Part shown: positions 18,944-27,704 of the stretch, one piece after another | Position numbering within the stretch: the stretch's first letter is position 1 | Layout of the letters: each line of letters begins with the position of its first letter | DNA from: Paenibacillus agri | GTDB taxonomy: Bacteria > Bacillota > Bacilli > Paenibacillales > Paenibacillaceae | Direction of reading: 5' to 3' | Assembly: GCF_013359945.1 (NCBI RefSeq) | Contig: NZ_JABWCS010000181.1 | Span: 1-45,518, forward strand | Length of the DNA stretch: 45,518 nucleotides | The notes under the pieces: generated by a model | What the model saw: the letters and a program-made list of their open reading frames with translations, nothing else | What the model was told of the DNA's origin: nothing | Databases searched by the model: none | Position numbers and translations under genes: made by a program

Positions 18944-21013
18944 ATGCCGAGCGAATCCGCTAACCCACCTAAACGCAAAAGTCCGCTCCGCCGGGCATTT
19001 CGGTTGCTGTCAGCCCTGACGATCTTGTGCTTACTGGCTGCCGGAGCCCTGCTGGGATACCTATATCAGAAAGATCTGCCGCCTACCCTGGACGATGTCC
19101 GCTCCAGGCTGCTTGATGTCCGGGGAAATGTGCTGGCCACCTTCACATCAGATGGACGCAGTCGTGATCCAGTGGAGCTGAGTCATATTTCGCCACTGCT
19201 TGTTCAAGCTACGCTGGCGGTTGAAGACCGCAAATTCTATAAGCATACCGGCTTTGACCTCAAGGGCATGGCCCGGGCCATCCTCGTCAATCTGGAGGAA
19301 GGAGGCCGCTCACAAGGCGCCAGTACACTTACCCAACAGCTTGCACGCAATCTCTATCTATCCCATGAGAAGACCTGGACCCGCAAAATTAAGGAAGCCT
19401 TCTATACGATGCAGCTCGAGATGAAATATAGCAAAGACGAAATCCTGAATATGTATTTGAATGAAATCTACTACGGTCACGGGGCATACGGCATTGAAGC
19501 CGCGGCCAAAATGTATTTCGGCAAATCAGCAGCGGATCTTGACCTCGCAGAGAGTGCGATGCTGGCAGGAGTACCCAAGGGGCCCACTTACTATTCTCCT
19601 TACAATCACATGGACAACGCCAAGAATCGCCAGCAGCTGATCCTGTCTGTTATGGCCGAGCTTGGTGACATTACAGAAGCTGAGGCCAAGCTGGCGGCAC
19701 AGGAGAAGCTTAATTTCAAACCGCAAGGGGAAAAAGACACCACCGTAGCAGCGCCCTACTTCCGTGATTATGTGCGTGGCTTGGCGATAGGGTTGCTGGA
19801 TATCGACAGCGACGAATTCGAACAGGGTGGACTAAATGTCTACACCACTCTGGACCCCGTCATGCAGCAAGCCGCAGAGGATGCCGTCAGCAATGGAATG
19901 GATCCGGCTAGCGAATTGGAAACGGCCCTGGTATCCATAGATCCTCGTACCGGCTACATTAAAGCGATGGTGGGGGGCAAAAACTACCGGACTAACCAGT
20001 TCAACCACGCATTGGCGACCACCCGCCAGCCTGGATCTTCCTTCAAGCCGATTATGTATCTTGCGGCCCTATCTTCCAAGACGATGAACGGACTTTCAGT
20101 GTTCAATAGCCAACCCACACTGTTCCATTATGACAATAACCGCAAGACCTACCAGCCCCGTAATTTTGGCGACAAGTATCTGGGGGAAATCAATATGCGC
20201 CAGGCGATTGCTGCCTCGGACAATATTTATGCCGTGAATACGATTATGAAGATTGGAGCCGACAAGGTAGCAGAGATGGCCGCGGAGATGGGGATTAAAA
20301 GCCCGCTCCAGCACGTGCCTTCCCTGGCGCTAGGCACTTCACCGGTCAGTCCGCTGGAAATGGCCTCCGCCTTTGCCGTGATCGGCGGCGGCGGGGTCCG
20401 GATGCCCTCGACAGCCATCCTGAAGATCACAGACGCCAAGGGGGTCGTTCTGTATGAAGCACCTCAGCCTCAGGGAGAGGCCGTAGTGGAGCCTGCAGCA
20501 GCTTATGTGTTGACCCGGCTGATGGAGGGCGTGTTCGAGACCGGGGGCACTGGGAACCGCGTAGCCTCCATTATCAAACGACCTGTTGCTGGCAAGACCG
20601 GCACGACCGATACTGATGGCTGGATGGTTGGCTTCACCCCCGAATTATCGACGGCCGTCTGGGTCGGATACGACAAAGGCCGGGATATCGCAACAACAGA
20701 TGGTAGACGTGCTGCCCCGATTTTTGCCCAGTACACAGAGAAAGCGCTGGAAAACGTCCCACCTAAGATTTTTCCAATTCCAGACGGTGTAGTTAGTGTC
20801 TATATTGATAAGCAATCCGGTAAACTGGCTACAGCCGATTGTCCGGACAAAGTGCTGGAGACCTTCATTAGCGGCACAGAACCCACTGCATATTGCGATC
20901 TGCACGGGGCAGGAGAAAAGGCCCACCGAGCGGAAGAATCCATTCCCGGAAAGGATGATTCCGGTGAAGATCACTCCCTATGGCAGGATATCAAGCGCTG
21001 GTGGATGAATTAG
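18944..21013 (+). CDS. pbpG: Class A penicillin-binding protein (PbpG-like)
   Basis: Bifunctional peptidoglycan synthase (689 aa). A cytoplasmic basic stretch and one TM segment (about 22-40) precede a GT51 glycosyltransferase with catalytic E94 (AVEDRKFYKHTGFD) and GASTLTQQLARNLYL. The transpeptidase has SxxK at S365 (PGSSFKP), SxN at S425 (ASDNIY) and KTGT at K551. I start at the ATG giving MPSESANPPKRK, with GGAG 9 nt upstream; an upstream in-frame ATG at 18911 has no site. Length and the nearby ywhD match B. subtilis PbpG (PBP2d), a sigma-F-dependent sporulation PBP; paralogues PbpF or PBP1 are alternatives. A terminator follows at 21091. Confidence 0.88.
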   Translation: MPSESANPPKRKSPLRRAFRLLSALTILCLLAAGALLGYLYQKDLPPTLDDVRSRLLDVRGNVLATFTSDGRSRDPVELSHISPLLVQATLAVEDRKFYKHTGFDLKGMARAILVNLEEGGRSQGASTLTQQLARNLYLSHEKTWTRKIKEAFYTMQLEMKYSKDEILNMYLNEIYYGHGAYGIEAAAKMYFGKSAADLDLAESAMLAGVPKGPTYYSPYNHMDNAKNRQQLILSVMAELGDITEAEAKLAAQEKLNFKPQGEKDTTVAAPYFRDYVRGLAIGLLDIDSDEFEQGGLNVYTTLDPVMQQAAEDAVSNGMDPASELETALVSIDPRTGYIKAMVGGKNYRTNQFNHALATTRQPGSSFKPIMYLAALSSKTMNGLSVFNSQPTLFHYDNNRKTYQPRNFGDKYLGEINMRQAIAASDNIYAVNTIMKIGADKVAEMAAEMGIKSPLQHVPSLALGTSPVSPLEMASAFAVIGGGGVRMPSTAILKITDAKGVVLYEAPQPQGEAVVEPAAAYVLTRLMEGVFETGGTGNRVASIIKRPVAGKTGTTDTDGWMVGFTPELSTAVWVGYDKGRDIATTDGRRAAPIFAQYTEKALENVPPKIFPIPDGVVSVYIDKQSGKLATADCPDKVLETFISGTEPTAYCDLHGAGEKAHRAEESIPGKDDSGEDHSLWQDIKRWWMN

Positions 21014-21090
21014 GCCTACTTGGGTATAAAGAATTGGATTTTAGCGTTTCGTCAGCCCAAAATTGGGTATAAAAGAATAGAACCCCAAGC

Positions 21091-21129
21091 AACCTCTCCC
21101 TTTGGACCTTTGAATCGGAGAGGTTTTTA
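21091..21129 (+). terminator. Intrinsic terminator of pbpG
   Basis: AACCTCTCC with GGAGAGGTT (9-bp stem, 17-nt loop) followed by TTTATTT. Confidence 0.88.
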
Positions 21130-21245
21130 TTTAAGAACCTATAACTGGGTATTGGGATGTAAGGCATAGATAACCCCCGCAACCTCTACGCACAGACAGA
21201 AGATATCTGCTTATTATTCCGTATCCTTATAAAGGAGGTCTGTCC

Positions 21246-22418
21246 ATGGTCCTCTCAAAGCTGGCAGTCTATGGGGCCGCAATCATCTTTATCACAAGCG
21301 TGGGTTGCTCGTTGGTATCAGGCTCTGCTCTAGCAGCTCCGGCTGGCACAGAATCCGCTACTCTCTCTCCGGCTGCACCGACAGAACAAACCAGGCGCTC
21401 GCTGGAGCATGCCGGCTTCCGTCAGCAAGGTGCCGTCTACCTACCTTTAAAAGAAATGGCACCACTGCTCGATCTCCACGTGCTGTGGAACGCAGACAAA
21501 TCCAGTATTGAGGTTACCGGTCTTTATCAGGCGCTTAGCCTAAAGGTTGGACAATCAAAGGCCTACACGGCAGACAATAAAGTGATCAGTCTAGGTGCAC
21601 CCACACTCATCAGAGATGGCATCACCTATGTACCGACCACCCTGTTCTCCAAAGCCTTTAGTCTTCCGGTTGGCTGGGACGGTAAGCTAGATGTTACTGT
21701 TCCATACACTGAACGGTATCTCAAAGCGGTATCTGGGCGGGAATTGTTCTGGCTACATAAGGAAAAGGGGGTTGTATATAGCGGAGAAAGCGGAAGGCGA
21801 CCTGTAAGGGCAGGAATCGCTAATGTTCGTCAGTTGGATTGGGCCACTCTCAGCGTGCGTACGGTGAACAGCACAAGCTATGTGCTTGATCTTAATAATG
21901 CTTCTGGTGAGCCACATATTCATGTCAGTAACTATCGGCTTCTGCTGCATGAAGGACAGTTGGTTCGCCAAACCGTAAGTAGCTACGGAGGAATGCGCAA
22001 TCTCGGGATGAAAGAGAATGTCTCCGCCTATCAAGGAAATCTGGTCATGGTGAACAAAAGCATTCTTTACCTGGTCAATCCGGACGGTCATATTTTCAAA
22101 ACCTACAATTTAGCAGAGCCCACCGGCATTGACGATACTTTTGCCCTCGAAGCCATCGAAGAGGACTTCCTTCTGGTACGTCCGTACCAAAAAGGAACAC
22201 TGTTCCTGATTGATCGCAAGAGCGGAGAAAGTACAGCGCTCTATACACAGCTTCTAGGGTCAGAGGACCAGGCCTGGTTGGAGCAGTACCCGAACTGGGA
22301 CTTTGATTATCCTGGCGACCGGCTCCAATACAATGGACGTTCGGGCAATACGCTATCCTTTACCTGGACGTCTTTTGAGGACAACCGGCAGGTTCAGTTC
22401 ACGTATACGCTTTCTTAA
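21246..22418 (+). CDS. Secreted stalk-domain protein (copper amine oxidase N-like)
   Basis: A 390-aa exported protein of unknown function. A signal peptide (about residues 1-30, FITSVGCSLVSGSALAA) is followed by a domain of the type called copper amine oxidase N-terminal or stalk domain (about 50-160): GAVYLPLKEMAPLLDLHVLWN, SSIEVTG and DGITYVPTTLFSKAF. Such domains are frequent in Paenibacillus surface proteins and have nothing to do with copper. The C-terminal 220 residues look like a beta-propeller-type read-out (LVMVNKSILYLVNPDGH, GTLFLIDRKSG), with no catalytic residues I recognize. A cysteine at about residue 21 does not form a proper lipobox. Excellent AAAGGAGG site 7 nt before the ATG. 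Confidence 0.78.
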   Translation: MVLSKLAVYGAAIIFITSVGCSLVSGSALAAPAGTESATLSPAAPTEQTRRSLEHAGFRQQGAVYLPLKEMAPLLDLHVLWNADKSSIEVTGLYQALSLKVGQSKAYTADNKVISLGAPTLIRDGITYVPTTLFSKAFSLPVGWDGKLDVTVPYTERYLKAVSGRELFWLHKEKGVVYSGESGRRPVRAGIANVRQLDWATLSVRTVNSTSYVLDLNNASGEPHIHVSNYRLLLHEGQLVRQTVSSYGGMRNLGMKENVSAYQGNLVMVNKSILYLVNPDGHIFKTYNLAEPTGIDDTFALEAIEEDFLLVRPYQKGTLFLIDRKSGESTALYTQLLGSEDQAWLEQYPNWDFDYPGDRLQYNGRSGNTLSFTWTSFEDNRQVQFTYTLS

Positions 22419-22437
22419 CTCTAATAATTTACATTTC

Positions 22438-22446
22438 TGTTATAAT
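22438..22446 (+). promoter_or_regulatory. Extended -10 promoter of the AbrB-like gene
   Basis: TGTTATAAT is a perfect extended -10 (TGnTATAAT) with TATAAT at 22441-22446, 43 nt before the start codon. No good -35 is present at the right distance, which extended -10 promoters tolerate. Confidence 0.65.
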
Positions 22447-22488
22447 ACAAGAAACACCAAATCTAAACATGTGAATGAGGGAAATGGT

Positions 22489-22971
22489 ATGAAAGATACG
22501 GGTATGATTCGGAATTTGGATAGTCTGGGCAGGATTGTGGTTCCCGTGGAAATCCGTATGACACGCAATATCGACATTGGGGATCCTATCGAATTTTTCA
22601 TTCTGAATGAGGATGTTATTGTGCTTAGAAAGTATACCTCCACGGAATGCACCTTCTGCAGAAGTCTGGACCACGTGAGCTATTACAAGGATCAATTCAT
22701 CTGCAACAGCTGCCTGAAGGAACTCGGTGATCCGGAGCGTCTCCCGCAGGAGCCCGAACCTTCTCCGCTCCTTCCTCAGGCTACCGCCGACCCTGGCAGC
22801 AGTGTCAAACGGAAGAAGACTGAAGAGATGACACAGCGACTGGAGCGGGCCATCGAAGAGCATCCATTCGCCAATCAGAAGCAGCTCGCCGAGATCCTGG
22901 GAATCAGCCAAGCGCGGGTAAGCCAACTAAAGCGTAAGCTTAATGCTCCGAGGCAATCCAAGATCGGCTGA
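22489..22971 (+). CDS. AbrB-like regulator with zinc ribbon and C-terminal HTH
   Basis: A 160-aa transcriptional regulator with three parts. Residues 1-50 are an AbrB/SpoVT-type swapped-hairpin DNA-binding domain (MIRNLDSLGRIVVPVEIR). Residues 54-75 carry C54-x2-C57 and C72-x2-C75 (CTFC ... CNSC), a zinc ribbon. Residues 112-150 form a helix-turn-helix (NQKQLAEILGISQARVSQLK), after a proline-rich linker. AbrB itself in B. subtilis has only the first domain plus a dimerization tail; a zinc ribbon is seen in some paralogues, but the extra HTH is unusual. Start chosen at the ATG with GAGGG upstream and an extended -10 promoter; a much longer frame overlaps the previous gene and is spurious. Targets unknown. 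Confidence 0.85.
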   Translation: MKDTGMIRNLDSLGRIVVPVEIRMTRNIDIGDPIEFFILNEDVIVLRKYTSTECTFCRSLDHVSYYKDQFICNSCLKELGDPERLPQEPEPSPLLPQATADPGSSVKRKKTEEMTQRLERAIEEHPFANQKQLAEILGISQARVSQLKRKLNAPRQSKIG

Positions 22972-23052
22972 TCAGCTGTACCGAAAGGAATCCATCTCGC
23001 TCGATTGGCCTGAGTTGCCGCACTCCGCTCTATTAGCAATTATAGAATACTA

Positions 23053-23093
23053 AAAAGGCTGCATTCCTCATAGTACAGGAGATGCAGCCTTTT
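23053..23093. terminator. Bidirectional terminator between AbrB-like gene and ywhD
   Basis: AAAAGGCTGCAT and ATGCAGCCTTTT form a 12-bp perfect stem with an A-tract before and a T-tract after, so it can serve both convergent genes. Confidence 0.88.
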
Positions 23094-23142
23094 GCTGGGA
23101 TGTCCGCTTAACGGACGGATATATCCGGCAAAATTCTGAAGA

Positions 23143-23649
23143 TTATTCCGATAGTGCTGCCTTCAGCTCTTCCCTCGAAGTTTCCCACCACTCTTCATTA
23201 TGTGAAATAAGCAGGGATTTCAGCGCCGCCTTTTCCGGTTGGCCAAGCCCTTCCACAATAACTTTCCGTTTTAACGCAGAATCAAGTTTGTTCACATGTT
23301 CGGCCAGAATCTTCCACCCGCGACGAGCTTCAGTGTCAATCCACATCTCACAAGCCGTAATTCCGGCGTAGTGCTGACCCTCGGCTGTCCGGTCTACAGC
23401 TACCCATACGACCCATACTTGTCTCCCGTTCGGAACATCCTCACGGTTCATGGAGAACTTAATGCCCTTCTCCACCTTGCTCTTAGCGTGCATAGCCCCG
23501 ATATCAATGATCGCTTCGCCGTTATCAATAATGACGGGGGACACATTGTTCAAATCAATTGAGCCTGCTCCAAATCCTTTATGTTTGCTCTTCGCGTTGA
23601 CAATATTCAAGGCAATCTGTTTCTTGCCTTCCGGTTGCTTGTTATCCAC
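23143..23649 (-). CDS. ywhD: YwhD family protein
   Basis: Conserved Bacillales protein (168 aa) of unknown function. Family blocks are visible: GFGAGSIDLNNVSPVIID, DIGAMHAKSKVEKGIKF, DVPNGRQVWVVWV, HYAGITACEMWIDTEARRG and KILAEHVNKLDSALKRKVIV. No signal peptide or membrane segment. In B. subtilis ywhD is directly beside pbpG; here it lies 2.1 kb from the class A PBP gene, with two genes between and in opposite orientation, so the neighbourhood is partly kept. It is divergent from the M1 peptidase. Confidence 0.9.
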   Translation of the reverse strand: MDNKQPEGKKQIALNIVNAKSKHKGFGAGSIDLNNVSPVIIDNGEAIIDIGAMHAKSKVEKGIKFSMNREDVPNGRQVWVVWVAVDRTAEGQHYAGITACEMWIDTEARRGWKILAEHVNKLDSALKRKVIVEGLGQPEKAALKSLLISHNEEWWETSREELKAALSE

Positions 23650-23754
23650 AGATGCACGTCCTTCCTCTTACGAATAATTTAATTTTAGCTAATAATCCGG
23701 CGATTGCAAACATATACATCCCGTAGATGCTTGTCAACGGGAGGGAATCACAGT

Positions 23755-25764
23755 ATGAAGCCACCGACATTTCGAACCAAAATTAGCATTCTGGCTCTGG
23801 CCGCCCTAACGCTGCTGGGCGGGAGCTTGTGGAGCTACCCAGGTGCAAGCCCTGCCTTGGCAGGCATGTCTGCCCAAAAAGCGGCCAAGTCCCCCGCTGT
23901 CTCGCCTGGCAAGGGCAACGCGCAGCAGGCATTCCCGGAGAGCGCACCCGTTCCCGTGTCCGAGGCGCTGAGTCAAAGAGTCGCCGAGTACCATATTGAC
24001 GTGAAGCTTGACCCGGAGACAGCCACATTAAAAGGCGCGGAGACAGTAACTTGGAACCATCCCGGCCGTAAGCCGGTAAGCGATCTGTATTTTCATCTCT
24101 ATCCCAATGCCTTTGAATCCCGCAATACGACTTTTATGAAGGAATCCGGCGGTGAGCTGCGAAGTGACAAGATGCCCGACAACGGGTTCGGCAGCATGAC
24201 CCTGACGGATGTACGAACCTCAGAAGGCACATCCCTCATCCAGAGAGTGCAGTATGTTCAACCCGATGACGGAAATATCAATGACCGCACATTGGTGAAG
24301 TTACATCTGCCTGAACCCGTGAACGGCGGGGAAAGTGTAACCCTCAAGCTGCAATTTGAGGTCAAGCTACCCAAAGTATTCGCCCGGATGGGAATCGCGG
24401 GAAACTTCGTTATGGCCGGACAATGGTTTCCCAAGATTAGCGTCTATGAACCCGTCGGAACCCGCGGAGTAACCCAGGAAGGCTGGAATCTGCATCAGTA
24501 CCACGGGACATCAGAATTCTACAGCGATTTTGGCATATACAATGTGACGATAGCTGTGCCTCCTGAGTATACCGTGGCTGCCACCGGCTTCCCGGTGAAG
24601 ACCGCTAAACTAAAGCAGAATCAGAAAATTTATCAATTCTACGCTGACGACGTCCATGATTTTGCCTGGGCTGCCTCTCCTGATTTTGTGGTCACCGAGG
24701 AGGCCTTCTCCACGCCGGAAGTTCCTGGTGTGCGAATCAAGCTATACCTGGACCCGCTGCATAAAGACCTCAAGGAGCGCTATTTCCAAGCTGCGAAGGC
24801 TGCCCTAAGCGCATTTAGTAAATGGTACGGGCCGTATCCTTATTCCACACTCTCAATAGTGGTTCCGCCCAAGGATGCCAACGGGGCTGGAGGAATGGAA
24901 TATCCCACTTTGATTACAGCCTTCGGTGCATCTGAGTCTTCTCCAGACACCTCATTGGAACGAACGGTGGTTCACGAAATAGGACATCAATACTTCTATG
25001 GTATGTTAGCCAGCAACGAATTCGAGGAAGCCTGGCTGGATGAGAGCTTCACCTCCTATGCCGAAGACCGTCTAATGGAGCAAGAATACGGTGTGATGGC
25101 TAATCTGCCCATTCAAGCCAGCCTGGTGACCTCTCCTCAGGCCCTCACACTGGAAACCTGGAAATACAGCGGAGCAGATGCTTATACCCAGAATGTTTAC
25201 CTCCGTGGCAAATTGGTGCTAAAAGACATCGAACGGCAGGTCGGCACTAAAACTATGGATGCCATCCTGTCCACCTATGCGAATAAATATCGGTTCCGCC
25301 ATCCCACTACCCGTGATTTTCAGAAGGTCGTAGAGAACGTGACCAAGAAATCATGGCAGAACTATTTCGATCTTTATATTTATGACGGCGGAGCCCCTGA
25401 TTTCTCGATCGACGATATCCAGATGCGTACCAAAGAAAATGCCGGCACCGGCCAAGGCTACGAATCTATCGTAAAGGTGAGCAACAGAGGTAGCCACTAC
25501 GCGAATGTCCCCATTAAATTCACCTTCTCTGATGGCCACACCGTAGAGCGAGTCTGGAATGGGGACAACAAGAATACAGCGTTCCAGCTGATCTCCAGCT
25601 CCCCACTATTGTCGGCAGAGATCGATCCCCAGCACACCCTTCTGCTGGAGAACAAACATATCAACAATTTCAGACTGGCGGAGATCAAGCCGGATACTCT
25701 CTCCCGCTGGACGCTAACCTTGTCGAAACTGCTTGAAACTGTGCTTGGAACTCTGGTCTGGTGA
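23755..25764 (+). CDS. Secreted M1 family metallopeptidase
   Basis: Zinc metalloprotease (669 aa) of the gluzincin/aminopeptidase N clan. The zinc site is H407-E408-x2-H411 with E430 nineteen residues on (HEIGHQYFYG...WLDESF), and the exopeptidase motif is present as GAGGMEYP (about 379-386). Residues 1-36 form a signal peptide (ILALAALTLLGGSLW ... SPALAG) without a lipobox. An Ala/Pro/Lys-rich linker follows, then the N-terminal beta-sandwich and the catalytic domain; the last 40 residues contain TLSRWTLTLSKLLETVLG, a possible membrane-associated helix. I start at the ATG with GGGAGGG 9 nt upstream. It overlaps the next gene by 4 nt, so the two probably work together. Confidence 0.9.
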   Translation: MKPPTFRTKISILALAALTLLGGSLWSYPGASPALAGMSAQKAAKSPAVSPGKGNAQQAFPESAPVPVSEALSQRVAEYHIDVKLDPETATLKGAETVTWNHPGRKPVSDLYFHLYPNAFESRNTTFMKESGGELRSDKMPDNGFGSMTLTDVRTSEGTSLIQRVQYVQPDDGNINDRTLVKLHLPEPVNGGESVTLKLQFEVKLPKVFARMGIAGNFVMAGQWFPKISVYEPVGTRGVTQEGWNLHQYHGTSEFYSDFGIYNVTIAVPPEYTVAATGFPVKTAKLKQNQKIYQFYADDVHDFAWAASPDFVVTEEAFSTPEVPGVRIKLYLDPLHKDLKERYFQAAKAALSAFSKWYGPYPYSTLSIVVPPKDANGAGGMEYPTLITAFGASESSPDTSLERTVVHEIGHQYFYGMLASNEFEEAWLDESFTSYAEDRLMEQEYGVMANLPIQASLVTSPQALTLETWKYSGADAYTQNVYLRGKLVLKDIERQVGTKTMDAILSTYANKYRFRHPTTRDFQKVVENVTKKSWQNYFDLYIYDGGAPDFSIDDIQMRTKENAGTGQGYESIVKVSNRGSHYANVPIKFTFSDGHTVERVWNGDNKNTAFQLISSSPLLSAEIDPQHTLLLENKHINNFRLAEIKPDTLSRWTLTLSKLLETVLGTLVW

Positions 25765-26606
25765 GGTGGATGAGCTTGAAAACATCAATTATTCGCGGCT
25801 GGCAAAGTTTGAAGGAGCAAACTTATATTCTGATACTGCTATTCATCTACCGTCTGCTCTGGGGCTATTTTATGTATGGTTTCGTACGGGAGGCCGTAGT
25901 ATCAGTCCTGCTGCGGTATCCCGACCACAACGCGGGGGGCAGTGGTATGGCCAGGCTGCTGTTCTACATCGAGGGTCAGCATAGTCTTACCTCCGATCCT
26001 GACGTACAGCGCTGGCTATGCCTGCTGCTAGGGTTAACCTTGCTGCGACTGCTCATTTCCCCGTTCATTCGGGCGGGTCTGCTGCATGAGCTGCATCAGG
26101 AGCGTTCAGGAGAGCGCGGTCTGTTCTTTTTCCCCGGCATGAAAAAGCATGGTCTGTCCGTGCTGATCTTCAGCCTGGTAGAGTGGCTACTCGCCCTCCT
26201 GCCCGTTTACTGGTTCGCACCCAAGATATATACACTGCTGCTGTCGTCTTTAATGGACTACAAGCTGCTGCTGAACGGCGTTCCCTATATTCTGGCTTGG
26301 TGTGCATATGTATATGTTATCCGCTTGCTGCTGTTGTACATGCAGTTCGGTTATACAGCCGGAACTGGCATGTTCTCCTCCCTGTTAATCGCCCTACGGT
26401 GCCTCCTCACCGCGATAGGGGTATCACTCGTGATGGGAGCAGGCGGTCTGCTGCTCTTGGTGATCTACGCCTTGGGGGTTTTTTACTTCCCTGGCTTGCC
26501 TGCACTCCTGATCCGCCAACTCCTTCCGCTCCCGTCCACACTGCTCAAATTGTGGGGTATTGCAGCTCAATATGACCTATGGAGGAGTAAAGCATTTCCA
26601 CAATAA
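25761..26606 (+). CDS. Integral membrane protein, unknown function
   Basis: Hydrophobic protein (281 aa) with about six predicted membrane segments (for example YILILLFIYRLLWGYFMYGF, LCLLLGLTLLRLLISPFI, GLSVLIFSLVEWLLALLPVY, YILAWCAYVYVIRLLLLY and the C-terminal VMGAGGLLLLVIYALGVFYF). I recognize no family signature. The start is GTG at 25761 overlapping the M1 peptidase stop by 4 nt, or ATG at 25770; neither has an ideal ribosome binding site, which fits translational coupling. It could help export or activate the peptidase, but that rests on context only. Confidence 0.75.
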   Translation: MRWMSLKTSIIRGWQSLKEQTYILILLFIYRLLWGYFMYGFVREAVVSVLLRYPDHNAGGSGMARLLFYIEGQHSLTSDPDVQRWLCLLLGLTLLRLLISPFIRAGLLHELHQERSGERGLFFFPGMKKHGLSVLIFSLVEWLLALLPVYWFAPKIYTLLLSSLMDYKLLLNGVPYILAWCAYVYVIRLLLLYMQFGYTAGTGMFSSLLIALRCLLTAIGVSLVMGAGGLLLLVIYALGVFYFPGLPALLIRQLLPLPSTLLKLWGIAAQYDLWRSKAFPQ

Positions 26607-26630
26607 ATCCGCCCCCTCAGGGCATATTAG

Positions 26631-26674
26631 AAGAGTCACTGTTCCTGGCTAACAGGAGCCGCGACTCTTTTTTT
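26631..26674 (+). terminator. Terminator of the M1 peptidase operon
   Basis: AGAGTC ... GACTCT, with an inner CCTG-GCTAA-CAGG hairpin, followed by seven T. Confidence 0.88.
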
Positions 26675-26694
26675 GTCATCTTCAGCAGAGCGAT

Positions 26695-26723
26695 TTGCAA
26701 AATGGTAACGGGTTTGATACAAT
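26695..26723 (+). promoter_or_regulatory. Promoter of the first riboswitch/NlpC cassette
   Basis: -35 TTGCAA (26695-26700), 17-nt spacer, -10 TACAAT (26718-26723). The second cassette has the same -10 and nearly the same -35 with an equal spacer. The start would lie about 100 nt before the aptamer. Confidence 0.7.
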
Positions 26724-26831
26724 GTCTTCTGTACTACTAGTAACAACTTTGTAATCTTTTGAAGGCATTTCTTAATAACTTCGTTTATGTCATGTATGCA
26801 GTTGTCGACACGTCACATTTTGGGTGCATAA

Positions 26832-26950
26832 AACGCCGAATTCCTTGCACCGGGAAGTGGGGGAACCATATTTTGGGTGAATTGATCTCGTAAGAGAGGG
26901 ATCATAGGGGACCTTCTACCGAATCCTTAAGCTAACCTCGCAGGCCTTGG
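26832..26950 (+). ncRNA. c-di-AMP riboswitch (ydaO/yuaA type), copy 1
   Basis: The conserved aptamer blocks are present: GGGGGAACCA, TTGGGTGAATTGA, AGGGGACCTTCTACCGAAT and the 3' hallmark TTAAGCTAACCTCGCAGGC. The class binds cyclic di-AMP and usually turns expression off; it is typical before cell wall hydrolase and osmolyte genes. The helix closing the aptamer is ACGCC near 26832 with GGCC at 26943. The ribosome binding site GGAAGGAG follows within 3-4 nt of that helix and I see no intrinsic terminator between aptamer and gene, so control is probably at translation. Confidence 0.92.
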
Positions 26951-26964
26951 AAGGAGTACATCTT

Positions 26965-27447
26965 TTGAACAGACAGAATTTTAAGAAAATCATTGTTACA
27001 GCCACACTAGGTTTGGCACTCGCCATCGGTATCGGAACCAATAGCGCTTCAGCTGACTCCAAAATGGACACGGTTATTACAAAAACCCTCGGAACCTCCT
27101 ATAAAACTGGAGGGACAAGCACAGCCGGATTTGATTGTTCGGGATTTACTACATATGTATACAAAAGCATCGGCATTTCGTTGCCTCGTACATCCCAATC
27201 GCAATATAAGACAGGTACCTCCGTGTCTCGCAGCCAAATGCGTCCAGGAGACCTCGTATTCTTCAACACACTAGGTAACGGTGTATCTCATGTCGGTATC
27301 TTCGTCGGAAATGGTAAATTTGCTCAATCATCATCTTCGCGCGGCGTCATTATTAGCTCACTGAGTGAGAAATACTGGGCTGATCGCTACATTGGTGCCA
27401 AACGGATCATGAGTACAACTGCTTATAAAGCGGTGGCCTACGACTAA
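26965..27447 (+). CDS. NlpC/P60 family cell wall endopeptidase, copy 1
   Basis: Secreted peptidoglycan hydrolase (160 aa) with a signal peptide (FKKIIVTATLGLALAIGIGT ... ASA) and one NlpC/P60 domain. Catalytic cysteine in GFDCSGFTTYVYK (about residue 53), histidine in GVSHVGIFVGNG (about 109) and a third polar residue downstream in the SSSRGV region. Such enzymes cut D-gamma-glutamyl-meso-diaminopimelate bonds. No LysM or SH3 binding domain is attached. I choose a TTG start (MNRQNFKKII) with GGAAGGAG 8 nt upstream; a TTG 18 nt earlier lies before that site. Expression should fall when c-di-AMP is high. A close paralogue lies 0.5 kb downstream. Confidence 0.93.
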   Translation: MNRQNFKKIIVTATLGLALAIGIGTNSASADSKMDTVITKTLGTSYKTGGTSTAGFDCSGFTTYVYKSIGISLPRTSQSQYKTGTSVSRSQMRPGDLVFFNTLGNGVSHVGIFVGNGKFAQSSSSRGVIISSLSEKYWADRYIGAKRIMSTTAYKAVAYD

Positions 27448-27497
27448 ACTAATCCCTCAACTACGACATTCCATTTCACTTCATATCTATATTGTGC

Positions 27498-27537
27498 CCG
27501 GAGACTGATTATCCTCACAGTCAATTTCCGGTTTTTT
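27498..27537 (+). terminator. Terminator of NlpC/P60 copy 1
   Basis: CCGGA with TCCGG and inner ACTG/CAGT pairing, followed by TTTTTT. It separates the two cassettes. Confidence 0.85.
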
Positions 27538-27704
27538 CCTATTTTATAGTATACGTATACACTTCCAGGAAGCAGATGAATCATATTTGCGCCAAAAAAA
27601 CTCAATAAATTTTGGAAATTTCGGATTGTTCTCTATTTTCAACGTTAATAGTGAGAATCCGCTCTTAAAATCCCATTTTTTGCGCACAAATATGCTATAA
27701 ATGA

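Noticed and set aside
27549..27560. Palindrome GTATACGTATAC between the NlpC cassettes
   Set aside because: Alternating purine-pyrimidine 12-mer in AT-rich sequence with no partner or conserved spacing; could be chance.
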